Assembly: GCF_009911595.1 (NCBI RefSeq)
Contig: NZ_QWKG01000008.1
Coordinates: 1-64,000, forward strand
Reading direction: 5' to 3'
Origin: Colidextribacter sp. OB.20
GTDB taxonomy: Bacteria > Bacillota > Clostridia > Oscillospirales > Oscillospiraceae
Length of the DNA: 64,000 nt
The notes below the pieces were generated by a model. It did no database searches. It was not told the DNA's origin and saw only the letters and a program-made list of their open reading frames with translations. Below are positions 25,564-33,281 of this stretch, in pieces (positions within the stretch are counted from its first letter, which is position 1; each line of letters starts with the position of its first letter). Position numbers and translations under genes: made by a program.

Positions 25564-25776
25564 TTAGGTCCGCTCCTCTGAGCGGCCCAGCAGATAGTCC
25601 GCTGAAACGCTGTAAAAATCCGCTATTTGGACCAGCACAGAGGCGGTTGGCTCCCGCTCGCCGGATTCATACCGACAGTAAGATTTCAAAGAGATTTCCA
25701 CCGCATTTGCCGCCTCTGTCTGGGTCAGTCCGCGTTCTTTCCGGAGACTGCGGAGCCGTTCTGATAATTTTAACAT
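25564..25776 (-). CDS. XRE-family HTH regulator
   Basis: 70 residues, one HTH domain: LRSLRKERGLTQTEAANAVEISLKSYCRYESGEREPTASVLVQIADFYSVSADYLLG. ATG at 25776 has GAGGGG upstream. Divergent from an 87-residue gene, with two AGACCG..CGGTCT palindromes in the shared spacer. It probably represses that promoter; inferred from geometry only. Confidence 0.85.
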   Translation of the reverse strand: MLKLSERLRSLRKERGLTQTEAANAVEISLKSYCRYESGEREPTASVLVQIADFYSVSADYLLGRSEERT

Positions 25777-25792
25777 TTTCTGCGTTCCCCTC

Positions 25793-25846
25793 TTGACAAG
25801 ACCGAATGGTCTAATTATAATAGAAACAAATTAGACCGAACGGTCT
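25793..25846 (+). promoter_or_regulatory. Consensus promoter with two palindromic operators
   Basis: TTGACA (25793-25798), 17-base spacer, TATAAT (25816-25821). AGACCGAATGGTCT (25799-25812) fills the spacer and AGACCGAACGGTCT (25833-25846) lies near the transcription start, 34 bases apart centre to centre. Classic repressor-site geometry. Confidence 0.8.
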
Positions 25847-25864
25847 ATTTTAGGAGGTATCACA

Positions 25865-26128
25865 ATGAATGATTTGACAAAGTGCCTATATGACTTTGCG
25901 TGCAAAAACCGCATGGGGAGCATCTATGACGACCAGGAGTACGAGGAGACGTCCCACAGTGTGGAATTGCAGACCGAAAAAGTTCAGCGAGGCATGAACG
26001 AGGAGCAGCTGCTGGAGCTGCGGCTCCTTTTGGAAAGCATATCCGCTCAGTACAGCATTGAAAACGAGCACCTGTTCCAGGCGGCACTGCGGCTGGCGGG
26101 AGAGCTAAACGCTCTGGTTCGGGCGTGA
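25865..26128 (+). CDS. Small DUF6809-like protein
   Basis: 87 residues, acidic and helical: NDLTKCLYDFACKNRMGSIYDD, then ETSHSVELQTEKVQRGMN and HLFQAALRLAGELNALVRA. The pattern (a short 'LYDF...NRM..' start and 'E..LFQ..LRLA.EL' end) matches my recollection of the DUF6809 family of Clostridia; function unknown. Strong repressible promoter and AGGAGG ribosome site. It is divergent from an XRE gene and convergent with a YcxB-like gene, overlapping its 3' end by 24 bases. Confidence 0.75.
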   Translation: MNDLTKCLYDFACKNRMGSIYDDQEYEETSHSVELQTEKVQRGMNEEQLLELRLLLESISAQYSIENEHLFQAALRLAGELNALVRA

Positions 26129-26659
26129 CTTCCCCATCCACTCGGCTTTTTTGCCGCTCTTCTCCTCCAGCCAGGCCCGGAGCTGGTCCACGGTGCCGCC
26201 CTTCAGGTTCTCCTTGTCCAGAATCAGGCCCTGGCCGTCCTCCATGATGAAATACAGGTTCCCCTCCGTCTCAAACAGGCGCAGGCAGGTGTCATAGCGG
26301 TACTGCACCCCGTCCTTGGCGCTGGTGACCAGCAGATAGTTCTTCTCCAAAAAGTAATCGCAGCTGGCCGCCCTGGGGTCCATGGCCCGGATGGTGGCGA
26401 TGGTGGAAAAGTGGTAGTAAAGGATGCTCCACGTCAGAAAATACAGGGCGATTCCCCCCAGCAGGATGATAAAAATCCAGTGCTTCTCAAACATCGCTAC
26501 CGCCCCGGCCACCACCAGGGCAAACAGCCCCAGGAGCAGGTTGGCCGTCCGCTGGCGCACCACCCGCTTGCGGGTCAGCGCCCTTCCAATCACTCGCTTG
26601 AGCTCCAGCAGGCGGTCATAGTCATACTCCGTATGAGTCCTCATTCGCTGCTGCGCCAT
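26105..26659 (-). CDS. YcxB-like membrane protein (4 of 4)
   Basis: 184 residues. Two membrane segments (NLLLGLFALVVAGAVAMF and IFIILLGGIALYFLTWSIL, about residues 42-80) are followed by a PH-like soluble domain: YFLEKNYLLVTSAKDGVQYRYDTCLRLFETEGNLYFIMEDGQGLILDKENL, ending with a 'LRAWLEEKSGKK' helix. This is the YcxB-like C-terminal architecture shared with its three upstream neighbours. GAGGAAG ribosome site. Function of the family unknown. Confidence 0.8.
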   Translation of the reverse strand: MAQQRMRTHTEYDYDRLLELKRVIGRALTRKRVVRQRTANLLLGLFALVVAGAVAMFEKHWIFIILLGGIALYFLTWSILYYHFSTIATIRAMDPRAASCDYFLEKNYLLVTSAKDGVQYRYDTCLRLFETEGNLYFIMEDGQGLILDKENLKGGTVDQLRAWLEEKSGKKAEWMGKSRPNQSV

Positions 26660-26727
26660 AATCTCTTCCTCTCTTTTCTTTTTATGCCTCTTTTATTTCG
26701 CTTTTGCTGCCCTTTGGTTGAGAAATT

Positions 26728-27279
26728 TTATAGTTTAATGACAGGCTTCCCGGATTTCTCGTCCATAAACCGGCGGAAGGCCCCCGGCTCCCCCCGGACA
26801 AAGCAGGCCTTGGGAAGAAACAGAAGCTGCCTGCCCTCCATCCGGAGGAAGAAGGCCGCTCTGCCCTCATAGACGTCCTGCACCGCCTGATAGGGGTAAT
26901 CCGTATAGGCGGAGTCCTTAAACCGGGTGATGTGGTTGGGGTAGAAGCTGCTGGCCTCCTGGTCCCAGCGCCCCTTCAGCAGCCGGACCAGGGCGGTGGG
27001 CAGGCGGCAGATCCCGCACCAGCTCATCCCCCACAGCAGAAGCGCCGGGGTCAGGGGGACCATGACCACCATCCCCAGCGCCTCGCGCTCGGTCAGGGGC
27101 TCCCCGATGGTGGCAATCATGCCCACCGTGAAAACAACTCCCATAAACAGCACATAAGCGCCCGGGAAAAGCAGGAGCTTCCCCAAAGCTGTTTTTCTCC
27201 GGCTCCGGCCCAGCGCCCGGCCATACTCCCAGGCCAGCCCCAGGGAAAGAGGACCCCTCCGCTCCACAGAGAACAGCAT
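26728..27279 (-). CDS. YcxB-like membrane protein (3 of 4)
   Basis: 183 residues, two membrane segments (LLLFPGAYVLFMGVVFTVGM; LGMVVMVPLTPALLLWGM), then a PH-like domain with FYPNHITRFKDSAYTDYPYQAVQDVYEGRAAFFLRM and LFLPKACFVRGEPGAFRRFM. It is the most divergent of the four paralogues in the membrane part. GGGAGG precedes ATG; 18 bases after the preceding gene, so one operon. Confidence 0.8.
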   Translation of the reverse strand: MLFSVERRGPLSLGLAWEYGRALGRSRRKTALGKLLLFPGAYVLFMGVVFTVGMIATIGEPLTEREALGMVVMVPLTPALLLWGMSWCGICRLPTALVRLLKGRWDQEASSFYPNHITRFKDSAYTDYPYQAVQDVYEGRAAFFLRMEGRQLLFLPKACFVRGEPGAFRRFMDEKSGKPVIKL

Positions 27280-27297
27280 CTTCGCGCCTCCCCTCTG

Positions 27298-27810
27298 TCA
27301 CTTGACCTTTCGGATTTTCAGCCCGGTTTTGCGCTGGATAAACTCCCGGAACTCCTCGGGGCTTCCCCAGTCGAAGCCCTCCTTGGTGTAAATCTGACCG
27401 TGGCCCTTGTCCAGCACAAGGGCAAAATACTCCTTGCTCTCTCCAATGGCCCTGATTTGCCGGTAGTTCCACCAGGTCTCCGCCGCCCGGGTGCGGTGGA
27501 CATAGTGGTCCTCCTGAAAGGCGGCGTTCACCTCCCGGCTGTCCGGAAGAATCTGCCGCAGGCCCAAAATGCCATTGACTGTGTCCTCCCCCAAAATACA
27601 GGCCAGCATGATGGCGGCCATCAGCACATAGGTCAGCCAGCCATCCGCCCCCGCACGGAAAAACAGGACCGCCAGCAGCAGCTCCACCGTCACCGCGAAC
27701 CAGGCGAACCGGCGCACCGGCCTGCTGCGTCCGCTGTGCGCCACCTTCCGGCTGATCCGTGCCAGGGCAATCATGGATTTTTTGTCTATTGTCGTCTGAT
27801 TAATCAGCAT
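27298..27810 (-). CDS. YcxB-like membrane protein (2 of 4)
   Basis: 170 residues. Basic N terminus, two membrane segments (FAWFAVTVELLLAVLFF; LTYVLMAAIMLACIL), then the PH-like part with RAAETWWNYRQIRAIGESKEYFALVLD and IYTKEGFDWGSPEEFREFIQRKTGLKI. GAGGTG ribosome site. It starts 14 bases after the first gene of the set. Confidence 0.8.
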   Translation of the reverse strand: MLINQTTIDKKSMIALARISRKVAHSGRSRPVRRFAWFAVTVELLLAVLFFRAGADGWLTYVLMAAIMLACILGEDTVNGILGLRQILPDSREVNAAFQEDHYVHRTRAAETWWNYRQIRAIGESKEYFALVLDKGHGQIYTKEGFDWGSPEEFREFIQRKTGLKIRKVK

Positions 27811-27824
27811 TCTGTCACCTCATT

Positions 27825-28424
27825 TCACACAGGCTCTTTCTCTCCGTTGACCCAGTCCACCGGCCTGCCCATCTGTTCCGCCAAAAAGGCGGCAAACCGG
27901 GCCGGGTCCCCCTTGGTAAACTGAGATTTGTTCAAAATATGCCAGACCCTCTCGTCCAGGGTGAAGTAAAAATGCCCCTCGTCCTCCCAGACCTGCCTGA
28001 CCGCGCTGTAGTCATAGCGGTGGTCGCTGGTGCGGTTATGCAGCTCCACCCCCTCCGGCGTGAAGCGATAGGACCAGCGCAGCTCCGGGGCCTGGGCGGA
28101 CCATTTTTTCCACGCCCTCCTTGCCCAGCGGGGATAAACCGGATCGCCGCCCGGCCGCCACTGGATCAGGGTCACCACCCCCAGCGCAAGGAAGGCCAGG
28201 GCCATAAAGACCATGGAGAGGGGGACCGGCTGAAGCTCCAGGGGGTTGAACCAGCACACCGCCAGCAGAGAGGCTCCTCCAAGCAGGAACGCCCAGCCAC
28301 CCCTCCACATCCCCCGGTCTGAGAGGCGGCGGACATCCTTTTTCCCGGGCTGCTTTTCCCGGAAGCCGTGCCAAAAGGCGGCAAAGTCCTCCACCGTGTA
28401 ATCGGGCTGAATTTCAAACTCCAT
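27825..28424 (-). CDS. YcxB-like membrane protein (1 of 4), directly after the T-box
   Basis: 199 residues: cytoplasmic N terminus (FEIQPDYTVEDFAAFWHGF), two membrane segments (about 58-78 and 84-106), and a PH-like domain (YRFTPEGVELHNRTSDHRYDYSAVRQVWEDEGHFYFTLDE) ending in 'FAAFLAEQMGRPV'. ATG at 28424 with GGGGAGG upstream. The open frame continues upstream through the T-box RNA, but that part is regulatory, not coding. Three paralogues follow in the same orientation. Confidence 0.85.
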   Translation of the reverse strand: MEFEIQPDYTVEDFAAFWHGFREKQPGKKDVRRLSDRGMWRGGWAFLLGGASLLAVCWFNPLELQPVPLSMVFMALAFLALGVVTLIQWRPGGDPVYPRWARRAWKKWSAQAPELRWSYRFTPEGVELHNRTSDHRYDYSAVRQVWEDEGHFYFTLDERVWHILNKSQFTKGDPARFAAFLAEQMGRPVDWVNGEKEPV

Positions 28425-28436
28425 GACATCCTCCCC

Positions 28437-28673
28437 ATTGAAAAACGCCCCGAGTCCAACGGACTCAGGGCGATTATACAACCGCGGTACCACCTGAATT
28501 CCCCCGGAGGGGGCGCTCTCGCCTCGGTAACGGGAGGGTCCGCCGTCCCCTACTGCCTGGTTCAGGGGCGGAGCGCAGAAGCCACCTTCCCCCGGTCCGG
28601 CGTGGGACTCGCACCTGCCGTCCCCTCTCTGAACGCCGTCTCCCGGACTACTCCTCTTCCGCATCGCTGTTTC
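28437..28673 (-). promoter_or_regulatory. T-box riboswitch leader, features fit tRNA-Val
   Basis: Minus-strand leader with the canonical T-box AGGTGGTACCGCGG (28482-28495). It is followed by an intrinsic terminator (GCCCTGAGTCC-GTT-GGACTCGGGGC and TTTTT, about 28441-28473). Stem I features are present: GAGGAGTAG on the 5' strand, distal AGAGAG...GGTGCGAG, and a 3' specifier strand GGGGGAAGGTGG. The helix GCGGAAG/CTTCTGC places the codon at GTG (Val, 28583-28585) or GGT (Gly, 28584-28586). The tRNA-end contact is TGGT, needing discriminator A; Val tRNAs have A, Gly tRNAs have U, so Val is favoured. Downstream genes are YcxB-like, not a synthetase. Confidence 0.88.
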
Positions 28674-28679
28674 GGGTCA

Positions 28680-28708
28680 ATTATATGGGAAACCGGCGGC
28701 CTTGTCAA
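28680..28708 (-). promoter_or_regulatory. Perfect consensus promoter of the T-box transcript
   Basis: Minus-strand TTGACA (28703-28708), 17-base spacer, TATAAT (28680-28685). It begins right after the coaX stop codon. Confidence 0.88.
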
Positions 28709-28709
28709 C

Positions 28710-29480
28710 CTATTTCTTCCGGTTCTTTTGATAGATGATGTTCAGCCCCTTGAGCAGCAGGTCCCGCTCCAGCCGTATCTCCCGGCGGCACAGGGGGATC
28801 ACAAACTGGGCCATCCCGCCGGTGGCCACCACGGTGGTCCGGCAGCCCAGCTCCTCCTCCACCCGGTCCAGCATTCCGTCCAGCATGGCGGCGGTGCCGT
28901 ACATGATGCCGCTGCGCATACAGTCCACCGTGTTCTTGCCGATGACCCGCTTGGGGCAGTCCAGGCTGATGCCGGGCAGCTGGGCAGTGCGGGTGGTGAG
29001 GGCCTCCAGGGAGATGCGCATCCCCGGGATGATGCAGCCGCCCAGATAGCTGCCGCCCACCCCTACCACCTCAATGGTGGTGGCAGTGCCCAGGTCCAGC
29101 AGGGTCAGCGGGGGCTCATACTCCGCCAGGGCGGCCACGGCGATGACAATCCGGTCGCTGCCCACCTGGGAGGGGGTGTCCATCTGGATGTTCAGCCCGG
29201 TTTTCAGCCCGGGCCCCACCACCAGCGGGGATTTTCCAATCACCTTTCGCACCCCGGTGCGCACCGAGTTGAATACCGGCGGCACCACCGAGGAGATGAT
29301 GCAGTCCTGGATATCCTCGGGCCCGACGTCGAACAGGCCCAGCATACTCTTGATCTCCGCGCCGTACTGGTCGGAGGTCTTGATCCGGTCAGTGGCGATG
29401 CGTGCCTCGAAGGCAATGGTGCCGTCCTGGATGCCGCCGATGACAATATTGGTATTGCCGATGTCTATGGCAAGGAGCAT
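28710..29480 (-). CDS. coaX: Type III pantothenate kinase
   Basis: First step of CoA synthesis, phosphorylating pantothenate. 256 residues. MLLAIDIGNTNIVIGG at the N terminus is the ASKHA phosphate-binding motif; LTLLDLGTATTIEVV carries the catalytic Asp, and GVGGSYLGGCIIPGM is a second family motif. ATG has GAGGTG upstream. Divergent from coaBC, the next pathway enzyme, so the two sides of the 29481-29623 spacer encode one pathway. Confidence 0.96.
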   Translation of the reverse strand: MLLAIDIGNTNIVIGGIQDGTIAFEARIATDRIKTSDQYGAEIKSMLGLFDVGPEDIQDCIISSVVPPVFNSVRTGVRKVIGKSPLVVGPGLKTGLNIQMDTPSQVGSDRIVIAVAALAEYEPPLTLLDLGTATTIEVVGVGGSYLGGCIIPGMRISLEALTTRTAQLPGISLDCPKRVIGKNTVDCMRSGIMYGTAAMLDGMLDRVEEELGCRTTVVATGGMAQFVIPLCRREIRLERDLLLKGLNIIYQKNRKK

Positions 29481-29538
29481 AACAGTTCACCTCTAGCCGC
29501 CTATTATACAGGACAGGGCTGGGAGATGCAAGATAAAC

Positions 29539-29567
29539 TTTACAGGACGGACGGGAGAAGGTATAAT
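29539..29567 (+). promoter_or_regulatory. Promoter of coaBC
   Basis: TTTACA (29539-29544), 17-base spacer, TATAAT (29562-29567). Confidence 0.75.
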
Positions 29568-29623
29568 GAGGAAAAGGCTTCCTCCCTCAGGGGGAAGGCT
29601 TTAGACGTAAGGAGGAAACCGCC

Positions 29624-30826
29624 ATGTTAAAGGGAAAAACCGTTCTGCTTGGGGTCACCGGGGGGATTGCCGCCTACAAGGCGGCGGCGCTGGCCTCGGC
29701 ACTGGTCAAGCAGCACGCCAGTGTGGAGGTCATCATGACCGCCCACGCCACAGAGTTTATTGCCCCCCTCACCTTCGAGCAGCTCACAGGGAACCGCTGC
29801 ATGGTGGACACCTTCGACCGCAATTTCAGCCACCAGGTGGAGCACATCGCCCTGGCCGACCGCACTGACCTGGTTATGGTCGCACCGGCTACCGCCAATG
29901 TGTGCGGAAAACTGGCTCACGGCCTGGCCGACGACATGCTCACCACCACCACCCTGGCATGCACCTGCCCCAAGCTCATTGCCCCGGCCATGAACACCAA
30001 AATGTTTGAAAACCCCGTCACCCAGGACAACCTGGACCTTCTCCGCCGCTACGGCTGGGAGGTGATCGCCCCCGCCTCCGGCCGGCTGGCCTGCGGGGCC
30101 GTGGGGGCGGGCAAGCTGCCTGAGCCGGAGGTCCTCCTCCAGCACATCCTCCGGAAAATCGCCCTGCCCCACGACCTGGAGGGCAGGCGCGTCCTGATCA
30201 CCGCCGGCCCCACCCAGGAGGCCCTGGACCCGGTGCGATACCTTACAAACCACTCCACCGGCAAGATGGGCTACGCCCTCGCCCGGATGGCCATGCTCCG
30301 GGGGGCTGAGGTAGTCCTCATTTCCGGCCCCGCCGCCATAGCCCCGCCCCCCTTTGTGGAGGTGGTGGGCGTCACCTCCGCCCAGGACATGTTTGAGGCG
30401 GTGGCCGAGCGGCAGGACTGGGCCGACTTCATCTTCAAGGCCGCCGCCGTTGCCGACTACACCCCTGCCCAGTACGCCGACGACAAGCTGAAAAAGAAGG
30501 ACGCGGACCTGTCCATCCCCCTGAAGCGCACCCGGGACATTCTAAAGCACCTGGGCGAGCACCGCCGGCCGGGGCAGGTGCTGTGCGGCTTCTCTATGGA
30601 GACCCAGAACATGGTGGAAAACAGCCGGGCCAAGCTGGAAAAGAAGAACGTGGATATGATCTGCGCCAACAACCTGAAGGTGGCCGGAGCGGGCTTCGGC
30701 ACCGACACCAACGTGATGACTGTCATCACCCGGGCGGGCATGGAGGAGCTGCCTCTCATGTCCAAGGAGGAGGCGGCCTCCCGCATCCTTGACATCGCAG
30801 CCGGGCTGGCAAAAAAACAGGTTTAA
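29624..30826 (+). CDS. coaBC: Bifunctional phosphopantothenoylcysteine decarboxylase / synthetase CoaBC
   Basis: 400-residue fusion acting in CoA synthesis. The N-terminal flavoprotein decarboxylase (CoaC) shows LLGVTGGIAAYKAA, PAMNTKMFENPVTQDN and the conserved-Cys loop LACGAVGAGKLPEP. The C-terminal synthetase (CoaB) shows ITAGPTQEALDPVRYLTNHSTGKMGYALA and KLKKKDADLSIPLKRTRDIL. Length is typical. GGAGG precedes ATG. Confidence 0.96.
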   Translation: MLKGKTVLLGVTGGIAAYKAAALASALVKQHASVEVIMTAHATEFIAPLTFEQLTGNRCMVDTFDRNFSHQVEHIALADRTDLVMVAPATANVCGKLAHGLADDMLTTTTLACTCPKLIAPAMNTKMFENPVTQDNLDLLRRYGWEVIAPASGRLACGAVGAGKLPEPEVLLQHILRKIALPHDLEGRRVLITAGPTQEALDPVRYLTNHSTGKMGYALARMAMLRGAEVVLISGPAAIAPPPFVEVVGVTSAQDMFEAVAERQDWADFIFKAAAVADYTPAQYADDKLKKKDADLSIPLKRTRDILKHLGEHRRPGQVLCGFSMETQNMVENSRAKLEKKNVDMICANNLKVAGAGFGTDTNVMTVITRAGMEELPLMSKEEAASRILDIAAGLAKKQV

Positions 30827-30831
30827 AGCAC

Positions 30832-30860
30832 TTGACAAATGTCCGAAATCAGACTACAAT
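30832..30860 (+). promoter_or_regulatory. Promoter of the marR-MATE operon
   Basis: TTGACA (30832-30837), 17-base spacer, TACAAT (30855-30860). Confidence 0.8.
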
Positions 30861-30882
30861 GGTGCAAGTCTGATTTCGGACA
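30840..30882. promoter_or_regulatory. Perfect 15-bp inverted repeat, likely MarR operator
   Basis: TGTCCGAAATCAGAC (30840-30854) and GTCTGATTTCGGACA (30868-30882) flank the -10 element exactly. Binding here would block RNA polymerase. Confidence 0.8.
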
Positions 30883-30902
30883 TATATTATTGGGGGACCA
30901 TT

Positions 30903-31391
30903 ATGGAGGAGCTTACCTTTCAGCAGTTCAACGAGGACTACAGCCGGCTGTATAAGCTGGAGGATGACCTGTACCGGCGGCTGGCGAAGCACTTCGGCCT
31001 GTCCGAGTCCGCCTTTTGGGTGCTGTATGTGCTGGAGATGACCCGGCGGCCCATCACCCAGGCGGAGATCAGCAGCTACCTGTCCCTCAGCAAGCAGACC
31101 ATCAACTCCGGCCTGAAGCAACTGGAGCAGGGGGGACAGATCACCCTGTCCGGCGGGCCAGGGCGGCGGAAGTACCTCCAGCTCACCGGCCGGGGCCAAA
31201 ATCTGGCGGAGCGCACCGTCCGAAAGGTGCTGGAGCTGGAGGAGCGGGCCTTCCGCAGCATGTCTCCGGAGGAGCAGGCCCACATACTGGCTCTGATGCG
31301 CCTCCATCTGGACCTGATGCTCCAGGGGTCCTCACAAATCTTTGATACTTCCCAGGAGGATTCACTTTCATATGGCGATCAAATTATCTGA
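30903..31391 (+). CDS. MarR-family transcriptional regulator
   Basis: 162-residue winged-helix regulator: LAKHFGLSESAFWVLYVLEMTRRPITQAEISSYLSLSKQTINSGLKQLEQGGQITLSG, then GRRKYLQLTGRGQNLAE. MarR proteins bind palindromes as dimers, usually over their own promoter; a perfect dyad lies there. The gene overlaps the start of the downstream MATE transporter by 20 bases, so it probably controls that efflux pump. ATG at 30903 after GGGGG; an upstream in-frame stretch crosses the promoter. Confidence 0.92.
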   Translation: MEELTFQQFNEDYSRLYKLEDDLYRRLAKHFGLSESAFWVLYVLEMTRRPITQAEISSYLSLSKQTINSGLKQLEQGGQITLSGGPGRRKYLQLTGRGQNLAERTVRKVLELEERAFRSMSPEEQAHILALMRLHLDLMLQGSSQIFDTSQEDSLSYGDQII

Positions 31392-32703
31392 CCACTTCAC
31401 ATATGGCAAATTACTGCGCTTCACCCTGCCCTCCATCACCATGATGATCTTCACCTCGCTATACAGCATGGTGGACGGGCTCTTCGTCTCCAACCTCATC
31501 GGCGAGAACGCCCTGTCGGCGGTGAACATCATGTTCCCGGTGTCCATGATTATCGGGGCGGTGGGCTTCATGCTGGGCTCCGGGGGCAGCGCCATTGTGG
31601 CCCGCACCATGGGGGAGGGCCGGCAGGAGCTGGCTAACCGCTACTTCTCCATGATTATCCTGTGCGTGCTGGTGCTGGGCACGGCCCTGTCCGTCCTGGC
31701 CCTTCTCTGTGTAGAGCCCATCGCCCGGCTGGTGGGGGCCAGCGAGCTGCTCATGGACGACTGCCTGGCCTACGGGACGGTCATCTTCGGGGGCAGCGTG
31801 GTCTTTATGCTTCAAATGTCCTTCCAGACCTTCTTTGTCACAGCGGAGCTGCCCAAAATCGGACTGTTTTTCTCTCTGATCTCCGGAACCGCCAATATCA
31901 TCCTGGACTACCTGTTCATGGGCCCCATGCATATGGGCATCGCCGGGGCGGCCTGGGGCACCGTGCTGAGCTACGCCGTGGGCGGTATTCTGCCCCTGTT
32001 CTTTTTCCTCAGGCCCCCTATGGGCGCCCTGCGGCTCTGCCCCACAAGGCTCTACTGGCACGAGCTGAAAAACGCCTGCGTCAACGGCTCCTCCGAGCTG
32101 ATGAGCAACCTGTCCGCCTCCCTCATCGGCATCCTGTACAACCTCCAGCTGATGAAGCTCATCGGGGAGCTGGGCGTGGCCGCCTATTCAGTGATGATGT
32201 ACGTGGACTTTGCCTTTGCTGCCATCTTTCTGGGCTTCTCCATGGGCAGCGGGCCCATTATCAGCTTCCACTACGGGGCGGGCAACACCAGCGAGCTGAA
32301 ATCCATCTTCCGCAAGAGCGTCACTATCATCGCTATCGCCTCTGTCTCCATGATGGTCCTGGCCCAGCTCCTGGGCCGTCCGCTGGCTATGGCCTATGTG
32401 GGCTACAACCCCGAGCTGCTGGAGATGACCGTCCACGGCTTCCGACTCTTCGCTGTCAGCTACCTGTTCTGCGGCATAGGGGTGTATGGCTCCGGGTTTT
32501 TCACCGCCCTGTGCAACGGGGCCGTCTCCGCCCTGATCTCCTTCCTGCGGCTGTTCCTCTTCCGGGGCGGCATGGTTCTCCTCCTGCCTCTGTTTCTCAA
32601 GCTGGACGGTATCTGGCTGGCCGTCACCGTGGCCGACGGCCTGGGCGCTCTGGTCTCGGCCCTGCTGATCTGGAAATACCGGAAGCGATATCATTATCTT
32701 TAA
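31372..32703 (+). CDS. MATE-family efflux transporter
   Basis: 443 residues with about twelve membrane segments in two halves. The N-terminal half starts FTYGKLLRFTLPSITMMIFTSLYSMVDGLFVSNLIGENALSAVN, typical of the DinF/NorM-like clostridial MATE proteins. Exports drugs or other organic cations using an ion gradient; substrate unknown. AGGAGGA ribosome site inside the marR 3' end, so the two are translationally coupled. A terminator follows. Confidence 0.93.
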   Translation: MAIKLSDHFTYGKLLRFTLPSITMMIFTSLYSMVDGLFVSNLIGENALSAVNIMFPVSMIIGAVGFMLGSGGSAIVARTMGEGRQELANRYFSMIILCVLVLGTALSVLALLCVEPIARLVGASELLMDDCLAYGTVIFGGSVVFMLQMSFQTFFVTAELPKIGLFFSLISGTANIILDYLFMGPMHMGIAGAAWGTVLSYAVGGILPLFFFLRPPMGALRLCPTRLYWHELKNACVNGSSELMSNLSASLIGILYNLQLMKLIGELGVAAYSVMMYVDFAFAAIFLGFSMGSGPIISFHYGAGNTSELKSIFRKSVTIIAIASVSMMVLAQLLGRPLAMAYVGYNPELLEMTVHGFRLFAVSYLFCGIGVYGSGFFTALCNGAVSALISFLRLFLFRGGMVLLLPLFLKLDGIWLAVTVADGLGALVSALLIWKYRKRYHYL

Positions 32704-32729
32704 GGCTCCCTCTCTCAGGGAGCCTTTTT
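32703..32729 (+). terminator. Intrinsic terminator of the marR-MATE operon
   Basis: AGGCTCCCTCTCTCAGGGAGCC followed by TTTTT. Confidence 0.85.
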
Positions 32730-32828
32730 GCACCTTACCCCCCGAAAAACGCATCCAAGGGGCACATCCCTTGCTTTTTCCCGCCATTTTTGATACCCTT
32801 ATGCTGTCCATAAACAGGAGGTGCGCCC

Positions 32829-33266
32829 ATGAAAATCACTGTGGAACACGCCGATGTGGCAGAAAACCAGGTCATCCTGCGCTGTCCCGCCCTGGACGAG
32901 GAGATGCTGGGGGTGCTGTCTCTGCTGCGCTCCGGCCTTCAGCGGCTGTGCGTCTGGGACGACCGCCGGCAGACCACCCTCCTCTCCCCCGGCGAGGTGG
33001 TCTACTGCGAGACAGTGGACGACCGGGTCTTTGTCTACACCGGGCAGGCCATGTATCAGACCGCCCTGAGCCTGGGAGAGCTGGAGAACCGCTATGGCCC
33101 GCTGGGCTTTTTCCGGGCGGGCAAGTCTGCGGTAGTCAACCTCCACCACATCCGGAGCCTGGCCAGCCGGGAGGCCGGGCGCATCCAGGCCACCCTGGAG
33201 ACCGGAGAAAAGCTGATGGTGTCCCGGCGGTACGCCCCTCTGCTGCGGGAGCGGCTGGGGCTGTGA
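32829..33266 (+). CDS. LytTR DNA-binding regulator
   Basis: 145 residues. The C-terminal two-thirds is a LytTR domain: LSPGEVVYCETVDDRVFVYTG, YQTALSLGELENRY, FFRAGKSAVVNLHHIRSL and LMVSRRYAPLLRERL. No receiver domain, so it is a stand-alone LytTR of the type found next to DUF3021 membrane genes, as here. Ribosome site AGGAGG. Confidence 0.9.
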   Translation: MKITVEHADVAENQVILRCPALDEEMLGVLSLLRSGLQRLCVWDDRRQTTLLSPGEVVYCETVDDRVFVYTGQAMYQTALSLGELENRYGPLGFFRAGKSAVVNLHHIRSLASREAGRIQATLETGEKLMVSRRYAPLLRERLGL

Positions 33267-33281
33267 GAAAGGAGTAGGCAT

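Noticed and set aside
28424-28664. N-terminal extension of the first YcxB gene
   Set aside because: The extra codons are the T-box leader RNA; a good ribosome site and ATG exist at 28424.
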